A stretch of 64,000 nucleotides of DNA, from positions 5,074,001-5,138,000 of the forward strand of contig NZ_CP061947.1 in assembly GCF_014838715.1 (NCBI RefSeq). Reading direction: 5' to 3'. The stretch's first letter is position 1. Every line of letters starts with the position of its first letter. This DNA is from Algoriphagus sp. Y33 (GTDB lineage: Bacteria; Bacteroidota; Bacteroidia; Cytophagales; Cyclobacteriaceae). Below are positions 35,762-44,187 of this stretch, piece by piece. The notes under the pieces are model-generated. The model saw only the letters and a program-made list of their open reading frames with translations. It was not told the origin of the DNA and made no database searches. A program made the position numbers and the translations under genes.

Positions 35762-35835
35762 AGTTGGAAGTAGTTACCTTATATCTTACTCTGGGTTTTT
35801 GTAAAAGGTTCCTAAAATTATAAAAAAAATTGACT

Positions 35836-36174
35836 ATGCAAACGATTGACTATAAAGATTTCGACAAAATAGAATTGCGTGTAGGAACGATTGTGAGGGT
35901 TGAACCATTTGAAAAAGCCCGCAAACCGGCTTATAAAATTTGGGTTGACTTGGGTAAGGAAATTGGCGTGAAGAAATCCTCCGCCCAGGTCACTGTCCAT
36001 TATCACCGTGAGGATTTAATAGGTCGGCAAGTCGTATGCGTTTGTAATTTTGCTCCCAGACAAATAGCAGATTTTATGTCTGAGATTTTGATTACCGGAT
36101 TTGAATCAAGTGAAGAAGGGATAGTCCTAACTTCAGTAGAGCGGAAGGTGCCAAATGGAGCCAAATTGCATTAG
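35836..36174 (+). CDS. csaA: tRNA-binding domain protein CsaA
   Basis: Small cytoplasmic OB-fold protein of 112 residues, homologous to the C-terminal tRNA-binding domain of methionyl-tRNA synthetase and to the CsaA chaperone. Family phrases: FDKIELRVGTIVRVEPFE, KPAYKIWVDLG, SSAQVTVHY, GRQVVCVCNFAPRQIADF and SEILITGF. The ATG at 35836 is chosen over a TTG two codons upstream. It binds tRNA or unfolded preproteins as a dimer. Monocistronic; a 191-base gap follows it, containing a phrase GGCTGAGTCGAAGCCC that looks like an intergenic repeat but no gene. Confidence 0.93.
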   Translation: MQTIDYKDFDKIELRVGTIVRVEPFEKARKPAYKIWVDLGKEIGVKKSSAQVTVHYHREDLIGRQVVCVCNFAPRQIADFMSEILITGFESSEEGIVLTSVERKVPNGAKLH

Positions 36175-36365
36175 AGGGAGCGTTTTTAGAAACGTCTAAG
36201 TTTGGCAAATTAAGTGCCTGCCTGAGGTCAAGTCAAAGCTTCTCAGACTACGCACCTTCTTGGCTGAGTCGAAGCCCTATTTTAATCACACTTCATTCTT
36301 GCTGTATTCATAGCCTACGTAACCGGCAGGTGGAAAGTCCTAATTGAGGAATATTTCTCTTTAAG

Positions 36366-37184
36366 TTAAAGTGAATAGGGAAAGTCCAAGGGGTCCGGAT
36401 AGTCAAATTCAAATCCTGCCCTGAGGATTTTATCTCCTGAAACAATCCTGTCATTTTCTATAGAAGAGTTTTGGTAGCTTTTTGGGGCTTCTAATCCAAG
36501 ATCAAGCACGTTACGTTCATAGATATCTTTCCGTAGGGAATGTACAGGCGCTACACCATTCAAAGTAGTATTCCAGATCTCCTTTTCGATGACCCAGGCT
36601 AGCATTCGTGTAGCATCATTTCGGTAGATAAAATTTACACGGGTATGTCCCGCTACATTATCACGTCCAGCGACATACTTGCCGGGAATTCTATCATCGC
36701 CCAGCAATCCTCCAAACCTCACTATGGTTAACTCCCTAACCCCTTGAAATGTCAATTCTCCTTTCAGTTGGGTGAGATTTCCGGTGGTAGCCGCAGTAAT
36801 TTCCTCTTCCTCTGTATAGGCATCCTGGCGATTCTCGTCAGGATATACACCTGTGCTGGATACATAGATGATTTTACGGATGCCGGATTGATCTACCATA
36901 CTTCTCAAAAACTTCAATTGCTCCAAATAAAATTTTCCGTCTGTGGTGCGGGATCTTGGAGGAATATTAATGACCAATACTTCGCTCGTAAAAAGTTCCT
37001 GAAACCCTTTCCCTTGGGGAAAAGGGACCAGTGAAAATTGAATCGCATTTACACCACTGGCTTTAAGCCTGGTTTGCTTTTCAGACGAGGTGGTGCTCCC
37101 TACTACGTCATAGCCTTGTTTGATCATAAGTTGCGCTAGAGGCAATCCTATCCATCCGAGACCTATTATAGAAATTTTTGTCAT
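36366..37184 (-). CDS. NAD(P)-binding epimerase/dehydratase-like protein (YeeZ-like extended SDR)
   Basis: Atypical extended SDR of 272 residues. The Rossmann motif is ISIIGLGWIGLPLAQ near the N-terminus. The active-site-like segment is IIYVSSTGVYPDENRQ, with Ser and Tyr in place, and the gene ends with a typical substrate-binding C-terminus. It belongs with YeeZ/YbjT-like proteins whose substrates are unknown. It is on the minus strand between csaA and the fatty-acid hydroxylase, with no operon partner. Confidence 0.85.
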   Translation of the reverse strand: MTKISIIGLGWIGLPLAQLMIKQGYDVVGSTTSSEKQTRLKASGVNAIQFSLVPFPQGKGFQELFTSEVLVINIPPRSRTTDGKFYLEQLKFLRSMVDQSGIRKIIYVSSTGVYPDENRQDAYTEEEEITAATTGNLTQLKGELTFQGVRELTIVRFGGLLGDDRIPGKYVAGRDNVAGHTRVNFIYRNDATRMLAWVIEKEIWNTTLNGVAPVHSLRKDIYERNVLDLGLEAPKSYQNSSIENDRIVSGDKILRAGFEFDYPDPLDFPYSL

Positions 37185-37295
37185 TGATGCTCAAGAAAAA
37201 TATTCATGAAGATTAACTTCTTACGGAAGAAAGGATATACCTACTTGCGGGCGGTGTTCAGCCAGACTATTATTCTAATACTGTGCCCTCTGCTA

Positions 37296-37325
37296 ACCTT
37301 TGCGTCTTTCACGATTAAAAGGCTT
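37296..37325 (-). repeat. CGCAAAG-type word repeat
   Basis: On the minus strand, AATCGTGAAAGACGCAAAGG, then TTAGCAGAGGGCACAG, just beyond the terminator of the hydroxylase gene. It is related to the copies at 3455-3508 and 52842-52880. Confidence 0.45.
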
Positions 37326-37334
37326 TAAGAAAAA

Positions 37335-37358
37335 AACCTCCCTTTACTGAGGGAGGTT
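37335..37358 (-). terminator. rho-independent terminator of the fatty-acid hydroxylase gene
   Basis: On the minus strand the stem AACCTCCC / GGGAGGTT (eight pairs, eight-base loop) is followed by a run of T. It begins nine bases after the stop codon at 37367. Confidence 0.9.
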
Positions 37359-37366
37359 CTTGGTAA

Positions 37367-37993
37367 TTAGTCTTTCTTAGGAATTGTCCCCAGAATATAA
37401 TCCCATAATGGTGTACTTACTCCAAAGGCCACATCGGGATCCTTGTAATGGTGAATTGCATGGTGTACCCAGAGAACCTTCATAAAATTCTTTGGAGGCT
37501 GAATAGCATGCACCAAATAGTGAATTCCCAGATACAGCGCATATCCAAGCAAAAAGCCCGGCAGGAAGTAGTAAGCCAGGTCTCCCATAGTTAATTTGAA
37601 TATCAGATAGAGGATGGCTGCATAAGCTGCACTTACAAACGGAGGCATGGCCAATCTGTCTTTATCCTTGGGATAATCATGATGCACCCCATGCACCGTA
37701 TATTGTAACTTGTCCTTTATCGGCGTATTAGGCTCCATGTGGAAAAAATGCTTATGCATCATGTACTCCACAAGAGTAAATCCAATGTAACCCACCACAA
37801 ACAGCAACACAGCTGTTCCTACCCCCACTGAAGTTTTTTCAATTCCAAAGTATATGGAAACGGCCCCCAAAATGATAAACATCGTGATAGGCATCCAAAT
37901 AGGAGTACGTGTTATTCTTTCAAGAATAGGGTTGGAGAACATCCGGGCTGTTCCGAAATTATCCGGTTTATCCAATCTTCCAATCTTTTTCAT
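37367..37993 (-). CDS. fatty acid hydroxylase/sterol desaturase family membrane enzyme
   Basis: Di-iron membrane oxygenase of 208 residues, most like fatty-acid 2-hydroxylases (FA2H/Scs7). The histidine clusters are HKHFFH, HGVHHDYPKD, HYLVHA and HHAIHHYKD. About four hydrophobic helices surround them. Cytophagales make 2-hydroxy fatty acids for sphingolipids and sulfonolipids, which fits this enzyme. A -7 box TATCTTTG lies upstream at 38050-38057 and a strong terminator downstream. Monocistronic. Confidence 0.9.
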   Translation of the reverse strand: MKKIGRLDKPDNFGTARMFSNPILERITRTPIWMPITMFIILGAVSIYFGIEKTSVGVGTAVLLFVVGYIGFTLVEYMMHKHFFHMEPNTPIKDKLQYTVHGVHHDYPKDKDRLAMPPFVSAAYAAILYLIFKLTMGDLAYYFLPGFLLGYALYLGIHYLVHAIQPPKNFMKVLWVHHAIHHYKDPDVAFGVSTPLWDYILGTIPKKD

Positions 37994-38049
37994 ACGTTAC
38001 TTAATAAAACTGTACTTAATCACCCAACACTCAATTGGGCTTTATTCTG

Positions 38050-38057
38050 CAAAGATA
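38050..38057 (-). promoter_or_regulatory. -7 promoter box of the fatty-acid hydroxylase gene
   Basis: Minus-strand TATCTTTG matches TAnnTTTG, about 57 bases before the start codon. No good -33 element is seen at the usual distance. Confidence 0.45.
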
Positions 38058-38110
38058 ATTTAAAACTGTCTTTAGTCCCTGTGATTTTACTGACAATAAT
38101 CAGGTAATGA

Positions 38111-39247
38111 TCAAATTTCCACCATAGTTGATTCGATTGTCTTCTGATAATAAGCCACATAGTGCGGTAAAATCATTGAAATATCAAACTCTTTCGCCCT
38201 AGCAAGCGCATTTTTCTTGAAGGTGGACAGGTTTGCATCATCCAAAATAAAGAGTGCTTTTTCTTTCATGTACTGAATGTCACCAATCGCGGAGACAAAC
38301 CCCGTAACTCCGTCTATGTTCAGTTCAGGGATTCCTCCCGCATTGGAAGTAAGGATTGGCACTTCGCAGGCCATCGCTTCAAGAGCCGCCAAGCCGAAGC
38401 TTTCTTTCTCAGAAGGCATCAAAAATAGATCCGCAACTGAAAGCACTTCTTCCACCGCATCCAATTTCCCTAAGAAACGCACATCATCGCTAACTCCCAA
38501 TTCACGGCAAAGACGCTCCATTTTATCACGCTCAGGACCATCACCTACTAGCAGTAATTTTGCCGGAATTTCTTTTCGAACTTCATAGAACACCTTAATT
38601 ACATCCTCAACCCGTTTTACCTTTCTGAAATTAGAGGTATGGACTAGTAGCTTTTCACCATTTGGACAGATTGCTAATTTGAAATGCTCCTTCTTCTGCC
38701 TTTTGAAACGATCCAAGTCAATGAAGTTAGGAATCACTTCAATTTCCCGCTGTATATCAAAGAACGCATAGGTTTCTTTTCTCAAATCCTCGGATACAGC
38801 CGTCACTCCATCAGATTGGTTAATGCTGAATGTAACCACCGGTTCATAGCTGGGATCCTTCCCTACCAAGGTAATGTCAGTACCGTGAAGTGTGGTAACT
38901 ACCGGAATTTGAATGCCTTGGGTTTTTAGAATTTGCTTGGCCATATAGGCTGCGGAGGCGTGGGGAATCGCATAATGAACATGAAGCAAATCAAGCTTCT
39001 CATATTTCACCACACTTACCATTTTGCTTGCAAGCGCAAGTTCATAGGGGGCATGTTCGAAAAGAGGATAACTCTTTATGTCTACCTCATGATAGTATAG
39101 ATTTTCGCTAAAAAAGTCTAACCGGGACGGCTGCTTATAGGTAATGAAATGAACTTCATGACCGATCTTCGCAAGACCTTTGCCTAGTTCTGTCGCAACT
39201 ACCCCACTACCTCCGAAAGTCGGGTAGCAAACAATGCCTATTTTCAT
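38111..39247 (-). CDS. bshA: N-acetyl-alpha-D-glucosaminyl L-malate synthase (bacillithiol synthesis)
   Basis: GT4-family glycosyltransferase of 378 residues that joins GlcNAc from UDP-GlcNAc to L-malate, the first step of bacillithiol synthesis. The diagnostic N-terminus is MKIGIVCYPTFGGSGVVATE, followed by HVHYAIPHA, TLHGTDITLVG and the GT4 donor-site block LMPSEKESFGLAALEAMAC. The ATG at 39247 matches the family start; an in-frame ATG at 39289 adds 14 residues and is unlikely. bshB and bshC are not in the window, as is common in Bacteroidota where the genes are scattered. Confidence 0.95.
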   Translation of the reverse strand: MKIGIVCYPTFGGSGVVATELGKGLAKIGHEVHFITYKQPSRLDFFSENLYYHEVDIKSYPLFEHAPYELALASKMVSVVKYEKLDLLHVHYAIPHASAAYMAKQILKTQGIQIPVVTTLHGTDITLVGKDPSYEPVVTFSINQSDGVTAVSEDLRKETYAFFDIQREIEVIPNFIDLDRFKRQKKEHFKLAICPNGEKLLVHTSNFRKVKRVEDVIKVFYEVRKEIPAKLLLVGDGPERDKMERLCRELGVSDDVRFLGKLDAVEEVLSVADLFLMPSEKESFGLAALEAMACEVPILTSNAGGIPELNIDGVTGFVSAIGDIQYMKEKALFILDDANLSTFKKNALARAKEFDISMILPHYVAYYQKTIESTMVEI

Positions 39248-39631
39248 AATACTCTGGACTGGTTTATTAACCTGGTTTTTAACACGCATTAACTCCCGTT
39301 TTGTTCAATTTCGCTGTTAATTATCGATTTATTATGAAATAATGGCTGTATTTTATTGAATATCAGTACTTCTAACAAAATAATTATTCAGGTTAAAACA
39401 GGTTTCCAAAAAAAACCTTGAGAAAATCTATTCCCAAGGGTTTTTGCTAGCTAGTCACTTAAGTTATTATTAATGTATAATATCCGCTTTTCTACCACTA
39501 AGCAGCAAAGGATTTGGTGAAATTTATCATTTAGGTCACTCTAGTCGTCGGTCTTCCTCGCCGTAGAGGGTCTTCCAGCCAGTAAAACAAAGAAAATATG
39601 GCTATTGGCATCATTGCGGATAATCCATTAC
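39248..39631. other. 384-base intergenic region without a gene
   Basis: AT-rich. It holds the upstream region of bshA on one side and the 3' end of the GMC gene on the other. One weak hairpin (AACCTTG / CAAGGGTT near 39412-39458) could end transcription; no open frame or RNA gene was recognised. Confidence 0.6.
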
Positions 39632-41347
39632 TTATCCTTTTTTACTTTCTTTTACTGCATGATGTGCAGCTCTGGCAGCAAAAGCCATATAAGTCAACGT
39701 GGGGTTCTGGGTAGCAGTGGAAGTCATACATGCCCCGTCAGTGACATACACATTGGGCACGGCATGAAGCTGATGGTTTGCGTTAAGCATGGAGGTTTTA
39801 GGATCTCTGCCCATTCTAACACCACCCATTTCGTGGATATCCAATCCGGGCACACGGTGGTCATCACGTACTGAAATGTCCGTGAAACCTGCTTTTTCAA
39901 ACATTTCTGAGATTTGCTCTTGATAATCAATGATCATTTTCTCATCATTGTCATCATACGCTACATTGAATTTCAATGTGGGAAGTCCGTAAGGATCAAG
40001 TTTCTCCGTGTCCAGAGCAATAAAATTGGATTCTTTTGGAATCGTCTCTCCCATCATATGGGATCCTACTCTCCACGGACCATCAGGAGGAGTAGGGTTC
40101 AGCATGCTGTTTTTCAATTCCATCCCGACTCTAGCATCCGCCACATAGCCTCCACCCCGATATGCGCTAAAACCGCCTGCGTAGCCGCGAAGAAAATCAG
40201 TTTCCTGCTTTTTCACATTTCTAAATCTAGGAATATAGCCGCTTGTAGGCCGTCCTCCGGATGTGGTATATTCCATATAACCGTCGTACGCACCGCTCAC
40301 TCCAGCCCGGTAATTGTGGAAAGCAAAATATTTCCCCAAAACTCCGCTGTCATTTCCCAGCCCATTTGGAAACCTTGCTGAAGTGGAATTCATCAGAATA
40401 GCATTAGAATTGGTCGCAGCAGCATTAATGAAGATTACATCCGCATAGAATTCTTCCATTTCTTTGGTATGGGCATCTATCACTCTCACCCCTGTGGCCT
40501 TGCCTTTTTCCTCATCATAAATTACCGAATGGACTACCGAATCCGGTCTTAACGTAACATTTCCGCTTTTCAACGCCCATGGAATAGTGGATGAATTACT
40601 GCTGAAATATCCCCCAAAAGGGCAGCCACGCTGACAAAGGTTTCTGTTTTGGCAAGATGCTCTTCCTTGTACCGTAAATTCCGGTCTGGGCTCATGAATG
40701 TGAGCACAGCGAGCAGAAATCATATGTCGGTCACCGTAGACTTCTTTCATCTTCTGGGCAAAATGCTTCTCAACAATATTCAGGTCGTAGCCCGGCAAGA
40801 ATTCTCCGTCGGGCAGCACATCGAGGCCATCCAGATTACCCGACACACCGGCAAACTTCTCTACATGGCTATACCATGGAGCTATGTCCTTGTATCGAAT
40901 CGGCCAGTCTACAGCAAATCCATCTCTCGCCGGCCCTTCAAAATCATAGTCTGACCAGCGCTGCACCTGCCTTGCCCAAAGTAGGGATTTCCCTCCTACC
41001 TGATAGCCTCTGATCCAATCAAAAGGCTTTTCCTGTACATAGGGCTGATCAGCGTCTTTGACGAAAAAATGCTCCGAATCCTCACCAAATGCATAACACT
41101 TGGCTACAATCGGGTTCTCATCGAGAACTTTCTGCGAAAGCTTTCCTCTATGCTTAAATTCGTAAGGAAGCATATTGGTAGTAGGGTAGTCCTTGATATG
41201 CTCTACGTTTCTTCCCCGCTCCAACAAAAGAGTTTTCACACCCAAATCACCGAATTCCTTCGCTGCCCATCCTCCACTGGCACCTGAGCCTACTACAATG
41301 GCCTGATATGTTCGTTCTTGTTTATTTTGGATATTCAAATTAGCCAT
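39632..41347 (-). CDS. GMC-family FAD oxidoreductase (glucoside dehydrogenase-like large subunit)
   Basis: Flavoprotein dehydrogenase of 571 residues. The FAD ADP-binding motif is VVGSGASGGWAAKEFGDLG near residue 17, with LLLERG beyond. Mid-protein RASCQNRNLCQRGCPFGGYF contains a cysteine cluster. The C-terminal block HEMGGVRMGRDPKTSML and TDGACMTSTATQNPTLTYMA carries the active-site and FAD-closing residues. Such subunits, with a gluconate 2-dehydrogenase subunit 3-like partner, form membrane or periplasmic dehydrogenases including glucoside 3-dehydrogenase. Its start overlaps the end of the partner gene by eight bases, so the two act together. No signal peptide; probably carried out by its partner's. 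Confidence 0.92.
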   Translation of the reverse strand: MANLNIQNKQERTYQAIVVGSGASGGWAAKEFGDLGVKTLLLERGRNVEHIKDYPTTNMLPYEFKHRGKLSQKVLDENPIVAKCYAFGEDSEHFFVKDADQPYVQEKPFDWIRGYQVGGKSLLWARQVQRWSDYDFEGPARDGFAVDWPIRYKDIAPWYSHVEKFAGVSGNLDGLDVLPDGEFLPGYDLNIVEKHFAQKMKEVYGDRHMISARCAHIHEPRPEFTVQGRASCQNRNLCQRGCPFGGYFSSNSSTIPWALKSGNVTLRPDSVVHSVIYDEEKGKATGVRVIDAHTKEMEEFYADVIFINAAATNSNAILMNSTSARFPNGLGNDSGVLGKYFAFHNYRAGVSGAYDGYMEYTTSGGRPTSGYIPRFRNVKKQETDFLRGYAGGFSAYRGGGYVADARVGMELKNSMLNPTPPDGPWRVGSHMMGETIPKESNFIALDTEKLDPYGLPTLKFNVAYDDNDEKMIIDYQEQISEMFEKAGFTDISVRDDHRVPGLDIHEMGGVRMGRDPKTSMLNANHQLHAVPNVYVTDGACMTSTATQNPTLTYMAFAARAAHHAVKESKKG

Positions 41348-41912
41348 TGATTCTGGATTTTTGGGTTTCTGAGATTAAAGCGGAGCCATTATATGGCCCA
41401 GGTATAAGTGAAAAAGGAATTATCTCCGTCTGAATGTACTCAGAAGCCATATATCCCTGCATGGTAAGTCTCTTTGTGGTATTTAGGAAATAAGAGACAG
41501 CACTATCCTTTTCTCCTTCCGCATTTTCAGCAGGCTGGAGGTCTATGCCCGCCTGAATCAGGTTTTCTTTTTCCTTAGTGCTGAGTTTGCCAAACTTTTT
41601 ACCTCCTTGATTCTTGGCAAAATCGGAGAATGCAGCAAGCCCACTGGTAAAAAGAGTCTGGTTTTCAGAGCTCAAACAATCATTTACCATCACAAGTATA
41701 AAGTCGGGCACTTCCAAATCCAGTGCTCCCTTTAATTCTCCCGCAGGAATAATTGCATCAGATATTTCTCCCAAAAGTTGCTTTTGGGAAGCCGTTACTT
41801 TTAGGTTGTTGTAAGCTGCCAATATATCTTCAGCACTAAAATCACAGGAGGGAATCAAGGCAAGCCCTCCCGAAATCAACGCCAAATGTCTAAGTGCAAT
41901 TCGTCTGTTCAT
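41340..41912 (-). CDS. gluconate 2-dehydrogenase subunit 3 family protein
   Basis: Small subunit of 190 residues for the GMC enzyme that follows. The N-terminus NRRIALRHLALISGGLALIPSC combines a Tat-like NRR and a lipobox-like SC, so it may guide the complex through the Tat pathway and be lipidated. The body is the helical subunit 3 fold (LLGEISDAIIPAGELKGALD, then MQGYMASEYIQTEII). The overlap of eight bases with the GMC gene indicates translational coupling. No cytochrome c subunit gene is adjacent, so the electron acceptor is unclear. Confidence 0.9.
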   Translation of the reverse strand: MNRRIALRHLALISGGLALIPSCDFSAEDILAAYNNLKVTASQKQLLGEISDAIIPAGELKGALDLEVPDFILVMVNDCLSSENQTLFTSGLAAFSDFAKNQGGKKFGKLSTKEKENLIQAGIDLQPAENAEGEKDSAVSYFLNTTKRLTMQGYMASEYIQTEIIPFSLIPGPYNGSALISETQKSRING

Positions 41913-42004
41913 AGGTTCTAGATTGTAGGGTGATAAATCTGGGGTTTAAGTTAGCCAAATCGGTTCTTATTTGCCATAATATACTATAGGAGGAGCAATA
42001 AGAT

Positions 42005-44053
42005 TCATTTGGTCAATACACCCACTTCTGCGAAAGTCGCCGCATTTCCGTCCGCAGTTTTACTTGCTCTCAGGCGAATGAACTTTGCTTTTACCCCATC
42101 GAAACGGATGGTTTGTTCAATTGGACTATTCACAATATTAGAGAATTCTCCCGAAGCAGCCTGTTTCCATGAATTGCCGTTTGTACTTACCTCAAAGATG
42201 AAATTGGTGATGAATCCTTTAGGATATCTTCCTTGCATAGGCATATACGTGAAGCCCTTTATAATGAGTTCTTCTCCCAGATCGATAGTCAGGTTATTAT
42301 CACCACTTTCAAAATAACTCTCCGGATTTTCATCTATTGCCAGTTCACCGTTTGCCTGACTGGCCTTCCAATTGGATTTGGCAATATCCACATCTATCCT
42401 CTCCGCTTCACTTATCTTACCCGAAACGGGATCTACTGAAATGGCCTTCAGAGTTGTTGCTTGATCGACTTTGAACGGATTAGTGTATTGTTGACTTTCT
42501 GCATTGGGATCAGAATCATCAAGTGAATAATAAATATTAAGTCCCTGGTCAGGGCTGGAAAGTGTAATTTCTCCAGACTTATTTCTGGAAAATGTAGGAG
42601 GGATGATCAATTTTGGAGCATCATAAATCCCGACTTTCGAGATTAACGGAATATCCTTGCCATCCGTAAACCGAACACGGACAGTACTTGCTGTCACATC
42701 AGGAAATCTTAAGATTCTTTTGTAACCCACTGTAGTCCCCTCGGCAATTTTCTCCCAGCTTCCGTTTACCTCTTTTTCCAAAACAAAGGATTTTACCCGC
42801 TGTCCAAGTGGGGTATATTCTTGGAGCATAAGGCGATTGAAGCTTAATTCTTCTCCAAATTCCAGTTTAATCTCTGCTTCTTCTGTTCCATCAGAAGTGG
42901 TCCAATACGTCTCATAATCTTCGTCTAATACGTTTTTGACCTCATAGCCTTTTCCCCGCTCATCATTCGCCCTTGCCGTAGCTTTCGATGCCAGATTTAC
43001 AGCAAAATCCTTTTCCACTTTAGCAGCAAGTTTCATGATCGCGTCCACGTCATTTTCATGAATTAGACCTCTGGTGTCCACGGGGAAGTTGATCAGCAAA
43101 GAGGTATTTCTTCCTATACTGTTGTAATAAATGTCTAGCAAGTTTGGAAGACTCCTGACTTTGTGATCTTCATAGGTATGGTAATACCATCCCGGACGTA
43201 TGGAAACATTCGTTTCGGCCGGCACCCAGTGCGTGCCGAATTCTTGCCCGGCTGCATATTTTTCGGGATAATCAGGCATTCCTGCATAGACAGAGTCACG
43301 CATCAGGTTGGCCCAGTTTGTTTCAAAAGCCTCTCCGTGTTCATTTCCAACCCATCGTACATCCGGGCCACCATCACTGAACATCACAGCATTCGGCTGC
43401 AATTCCCGAACGAGTTGGTAAACCTCCGGCCATTGATAATAGGTCAATTTATCTACTTTCCGGGTTTCATTTGCCCCGCCATAATAGCCGTCACCACCAT
43501 TGGCGCCATCAAACCAAACTTCAAAAATCTCCCCATAATTGGAAAGCAATTCGGTCAGTTGATTTCTCATGTAAGTAATGTATTCCGGCTTGCCATAGTC
43601 CGGATGATTTCTGTCCCAAGGCGAATAATAAATCCCGAACTTCAATCCGTATTCCTTGCAAGCCTCAGCAAGCTCTTTGATCAAATCGCCTTTTCCATCT
43701 TTCCAAGGACTGTTTTTGATAGAATGCTCTGTATATGCAGACGGCCACAGCACAAATCCATCGTGATGTTTGGCCGTGATGATCAATCCTTTCATTCCTG
43801 CTTCTGCCGCTACTTTTGCCCATTGTCTGGGCTGAAGGTCAGAGGGGTCAAACATTTCCGGTTTTTCATCGCCAAATCCCCATTCTCTATCAGAGAAAGT
43901 ATTCATATTGAAGTGCAAAAAACCATAATATTCCAGTTCCTGCCAAGCAATCTGACGGGGCTCAGGAACAGGTAAAACAGGGGTTGGTGGAGCTGCTTTT
44001 TCAGTGCAAAAAGAAAGGGCTAATAACAGTACCAGCCAAAGTGTATTTTTCAT
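42005..44053 (-). CDS. alpha-L-fucosidase (GH29) with carbohydrate-binding C-terminal domains
   Basis: Exported retaining exo-alpha-fucosidase of 682 residues. A lipobox ends the signal (LALSFC, Cys16), so it is probably a lipoprotein. The GH29 domain (about 30-350) contains FLHFNMNTFSDREWG, ITAKHHDGFVLWPS, YYSPWDRNHPDYG and the nucleophile Asp182 in EVWFDGANGG. A discoidin-like (F5/8 type C) module, a chitobiase/beta-hexosaminidase-like module (IYYSLDDSDPNAES) and a second discoidin-like module follow. It is divergent from a TonB receptor, with a 134-base region between. The nearest other sugar genes are the SusCD locus about 8 kb away and the GMC pair directly downstream. Confidence 0.93.
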   Translation of the reverse strand: MKNTLWLVLLLALSFCTEKAAPPTPVLPVPEPRQIAWQELEYYGFLHFNMNTFSDREWGFGDEKPEMFDPSDLQPRQWAKVAAEAGMKGLIITAKHHDGFVLWPSAYTEHSIKNSPWKDGKGDLIKELAEACKEYGLKFGIYYSPWDRNHPDYGKPEYITYMRNQLTELLSNYGEIFEVWFDGANGGDGYYGGANETRKVDKLTYYQWPEVYQLVRELQPNAVMFSDGGPDVRWVGNEHGEAFETNWANLMRDSVYAGMPDYPEKYAAGQEFGTHWVPAETNVSIRPGWYYHTYEDHKVRSLPNLLDIYYNSIGRNTSLLINFPVDTRGLIHENDVDAIMKLAAKVEKDFAVNLASKATARANDERGKGYEVKNVLDEDYETYWTTSDGTEEAEIKLEFGEELSFNRLMLQEYTPLGQRVKSFVLEKEVNGSWEKIAEGTTVGYKRILRFPDVTASTVRVRFTDGKDIPLISKVGIYDAPKLIIPPTFSRNKSGEITLSSPDQGLNIYYSLDDSDPNAESQQYTNPFKVDQATTLKAISVDPVSGKISEAERIDVDIAKSNWKASQANGELAIDENPESYFESGDNNLTIDLGEELIIKGFTYMPMQGRYPKGFITNFIFEVSTNGNSWKQAASGEFSNIVNSPIEQTIRFDGVKAKFIRLRASKTADGNAATFAEVGVLTK

Positions 44054-44115
44054 TATTAGGTGAATTAAGCTGGAATATTAGCTCTTTTGGATGGAAATCG
44101 AAAGCGAAATGTGCT

Positions 44116-44149
44116 TTTGAAGTGTTGAAAATAACCTTTGATAACTTTG
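44116..44149 (+). promoter_or_regulatory. putative promoter of the TonB receptor gene
   Basis: TTTG (44116-44119), a 22-base spacer and TAACTTTG (44142-44149) resemble the Bacteroidota -33/-7 pair, 38 bases before the start. The spacer is at the long end of the range. Confidence 0.45.
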
Positions 44150-44187
44150 AATTACATACTTCAGGAGAAAGCAGTTAATTTGTAGGC

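Noticed and set aside
43163..43975. 270-codon open frame antisense to the fucosidase
   Set aside because: It mirrors codon bias of the GH29 gene, whose family motifs are clear; the antisense product has no recognisable domain.
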